A stretch of DNA of 64,000 bases from a bacterium (GTDB taxonomy: Bacteria; Bacteroidota; Bacteroidia; Flavobacteriales_D; Crocinitomicaceae): assembly GCA_024742305.1 (NCBI GenBank), contig JANSYQ010000001.1:310001-374000 (forward strand). Reading direction: 5' to 3'. The position numbers and the translations under genes are program-made. The notes below the pieces were generated by a model, which was not told the DNA's origin, made no database searches, and saw only the letters and a program-made list of their open reading frames with translations. Below, piece by piece: positions 62,347 to 64,000 of the stretch. Every line of letters starts with the position of its first letter. The stretch's first letter is position 1.

Positions 62347-63324
62347 ATGATGAAGCAGTTTACACTAACGCTGGCAACGCTATGCCTTTCGGGTATGGCG
62401 TTCGCCCAGCACTCTGGAAATGCCAACTACCAAACCCAAGTTCGATATTCTGACAACAATATCAATATTCCTGCCCCTGTCAATAACGATTTAACGATCA
62501 GCGTAAAAGGCATGGCCAACATCAAGCCTGATGCGTATGTAGCTATTTTTAGCGTCTCACAAACGGGAAAAACAACCGAAGAAGTCAACAAAATAATTGA
62601 CGAGCGCATAGAAACGGCACTACAAGGAATCAGTGACGACCCTTCCGTTGAAACCTACGTGGATATGATTTCTTTTGTGCCAGTCTACAACTATGAAGTC
62701 GAGAAAAAAATCTTCAGCAAAAAGACCTACAACGAAATTCCAGCAGGTTTCGAAGTGACGAAAAACATCCATGTAAAGTATACGGATCCCAACACCTTCA
62801 ACACCATTATGTCCGACTTCTCCCAAGCGGAAATCTACGATTTGGTGCGTGTTGATTACTTCTCCGAAGACATTGGTACCATGAAAAAAGAGTTGGCAGC
62901 CAAAGCAAAAACCATCTTCGAAGAGAAGTTTACCGACTATGAATCCATCATTGGAATCGACTTGGAAGGTGCCGACCGTATCGTGTCCGATGGATATCGT
63001 GTGGTACTTCCAGTGGAAATGTACAAATCGTATCAGGCCTACAAAAGTTCTTCATTGAACCTGAAAAAGGCGGCAAATGTCAATCAAGCAGCTAAATCAA
63101 CCACCTTGTACTATCAACCTCTTATCGACAAGGAGTTTGATTTCGTGATCAACGCAACTGTATTGGAGCCAGTGATACAAGTGATGTATGAACTTAACGT
63201 GCGTGTGGATGTACAGCGTGAAAAGGAAAAGGTGGAACAGCAAGAACCTACAGTAGTGAACAAAACAGAGAAGAAATACATTCTTGTTACACCGAACGGT
63301 GATGTGAAACCACTGAATTTATAA
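62347..63324 (+). CDS. SIMPL-domain-like periplasmic protein
   Basis: 325 residues. The signal peptide is MMKQFTLTLATLCLSGMAFAQ. The region TISVKGMANIKPDAYVAIFSVSQTGKTTEEVNKIIDERIE is the opening of a SIMPL (DUF541) domain: [IV]xVxGxxxxxxPDxxxxxxxVxxxxxTxxEA. The later part (FEVTKNIHVKYTDPNTFN..., LAAKAKTIFEEKF) follows the family order, with an added C-terminal extension ending in VVNKTEKKYILVTPNGD. SIMPL proteins form ring-like periplasmic assemblies; the exact role here is unknown. Confidence 0.7.
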   Translation: MMKQFTLTLATLCLSGMAFAQHSGNANYQTQVRYSDNNINIPAPVNNDLTISVKGMANIKPDAYVAIFSVSQTGKTTEEVNKIIDERIETALQGISDDPSVETYVDMISFVPVYNYEVEKKIFSKKTYNEIPAGFEVTKNIHVKYTDPNTFNTIMSDFSQAEIYDLVRVDYFSEDIGTMKKELAAKAKTIFEEKFTDYESIIGIDLEGADRIVSDGYRVVLPVEMYKSYQAYKSSSLNLKKAANVNQAAKSTTLYYQPLIDKEFDFVINATVLEPVIQVMYELNVRVDVQREKEKVEQQEPTVVNKTEKKYILVTPNGDVKPLNL

Positions 63325-63394
63325 CAGACATGAAAGTAGAAAGGGAGTGTGGTGAGCATGCTCCCAAAACTACTTCCGCAAATACTTGTCGAAA

Positions 63395-63997
63395 ATGAAA
63401 ACGCAACTTGCTATTATTCTGTCGTTTTTCCTCATTTGGAATGTGACAGCCCAAAATAACAACGGCTTGGAAGACTCCGCTATACAACTGCATTTAGCAG
63501 ATTCGCGTGGATATCTAAAAACATCACAGCAGCTTTTTATCCATGGGAAAGACACCCTTTATTTGGACGTGAATTGTAAAGGAGGGTCGAACAGGCTACA
63601 ACCAATAGAACCGGAAAACGGTAATGTAGAAATTGTCGATTCTATTGATGTGAACGAAGATGGCGTGAAGGAGCTCTTTCTGTACCGAAAATGGACCTGT
63701 CATCATACGCCTTCCGTATTCGATCAATTTTGCATAGGGTGTGAAACTACTTGGACCGGACAGTATGAAGTTTGGGACCTGAAAAATAAAGAGAAGGTTT
63801 TCCAATTCATTAGTAACAGCCAATACCAACGGATACTATCCACCAATGTAGTTGATGGAGGAGGCTACCAATACGAAGTTTCAATTGATAAAAAGGGCAA
63901 CTTTCACTTTGAAAATCAATCTCTACAGGAAAACGAGGAAAGCAGAAAAGGGACCTACAAGTACGACCTCAATATGGGGGTGTACCAATTGAAGTAA
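63395..63997 (+). CDS. Secreted protein of unknown function
   Basis: 200 residues from the ATG at 63395 (the TTG at 63386 is less likely). The signal peptide is MKTQLAIILSFFLIWNVTAQ. The mature part contains SIDVNEDGVKELFLYRKW, an acidic DxNxDG-like loop as in FG-GAP/VCBS units, and an HH...C..C cluster (CHHTPSVFDQFCIGC) that could form a disulfide or metal site. No family is recognised. It is complete: the stop lies 3 nt before the window's end. It shares direction with the SIMPL-like gene 70 nt upstream. Confidence 0.65.
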   Translation: MKTQLAIILSFFLIWNVTAQNNNGLEDSAIQLHLADSRGYLKTSQQLFIHGKDTLYLDVNCKGGSNRLQPIEPENGNVEIVDSIDVNEDGVKELFLYRKWTCHHTPSVFDQFCIGCETTWTGQYEVWDLKNKEKVFQFISNSQYQRILSTNVVDGGGYQYEVSIDKKGNFHFENQSLQENEESRKGTYKYDLNMGVYQLK

Positions 63998-64000
63998 ACT

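Overview
The window looks like a chromosomal segment of a marine member of the Bacteroidota, most likely Flavobacteriales (Cryomorphaceae-like or similar). Evidence: at least six secreted proteins end in type IX secretion (T9SS) sorting domains; there is an outer-membrane TonB receptor of the carboxypeptidase-regulatory-domain type; several starts are preceded by the Bacteroidota -7 element TAnnTTTG rather than by a Shine-Dalgarno sequence; and protein families are typical of the group (WG-repeat lipoprotein, DUF2807, FeoB-associated Cys-rich protein, FucP-type MFS transporter). No rRNA, tRNA, prophage, insertion-sequence transposase or CRISPR array was seen.

Layout. 1-9.1 kb: edge of an MDR oxidoreductase under a clear promoter and palindrome, a TolB/TPR/AraC regulator, secreted and WG-repeat proteins, a T9SS cargo, a RES/Xre toxin-antitoxin pair and a GH113-like glycosidase. 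9.3-16.4 kb: small secreted proteins, DUF1059 and DUF5655 proteins, a solitary PD-(D/E)XK nuclease-like protein, a TonB-type receptor and a DtxR/MntR-type metalloregulator. 16.8-22.7 kb: four overlapping genes (SGNH hydrolase, MMPL/RND exporter, processive GT2, GT-C transferase) that look like one envelope glycoconjugate operon. 22.8-27.1 kb: a secreted protein, thioredoxin plus DUF6952, and an ECF sigma/membrane anti-sigma operon followed by a possible small RNA. 27.1-36.1 kb: a beta-helix T9SS protein, an MFS sugar transporter, feoAB plus a FeoB-associated peptide, lysC and gpsA. 36.2-51 kb: a PKD-repeat T9SS protein, an M12-type T9SS metalloprotease, an OmpR-type two-component system divergent from an acidic repeat surface protein, a CDF metal exporter, an MsbA-like ABC exporter, another T9SS protein and dxs. 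51.3-58.2 kb: a polytopic membrane protein and a second ECF sigma/anti-sigma operon followed by two large unrecognised proteins. 58.2-64 kb: a lipoprotein, a TPR histidine kinase broken by one frameshift, its LuxR-type regulator, a beta-barrel protein, a SIMPL-like protein and a secreted protein.

The most novel-looking part is 52.9-58.2 kb. An ECF sigma factor and a membrane anti-sigma-like protein carrying an FGE/SUMF1-fold exterior domain precede two co-directional genes: an all-helical protein with a C-terminal hydrophobic hairpin, and a propeller-plus-helix protein with a Gly/Ala-rich hydrophobic C-terminus. Neither has a signal peptide. The sigma/anti-sigma pair is a paralogue of the pair at 25.0-26.7 kb, with the exterior domain exchanged (DUF2807 there, FGE-like here). 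A second unexplained signal is a 24-nt sequence found identically in two distant convergent intergenic regions, each time just upstream of an intrinsic terminator.
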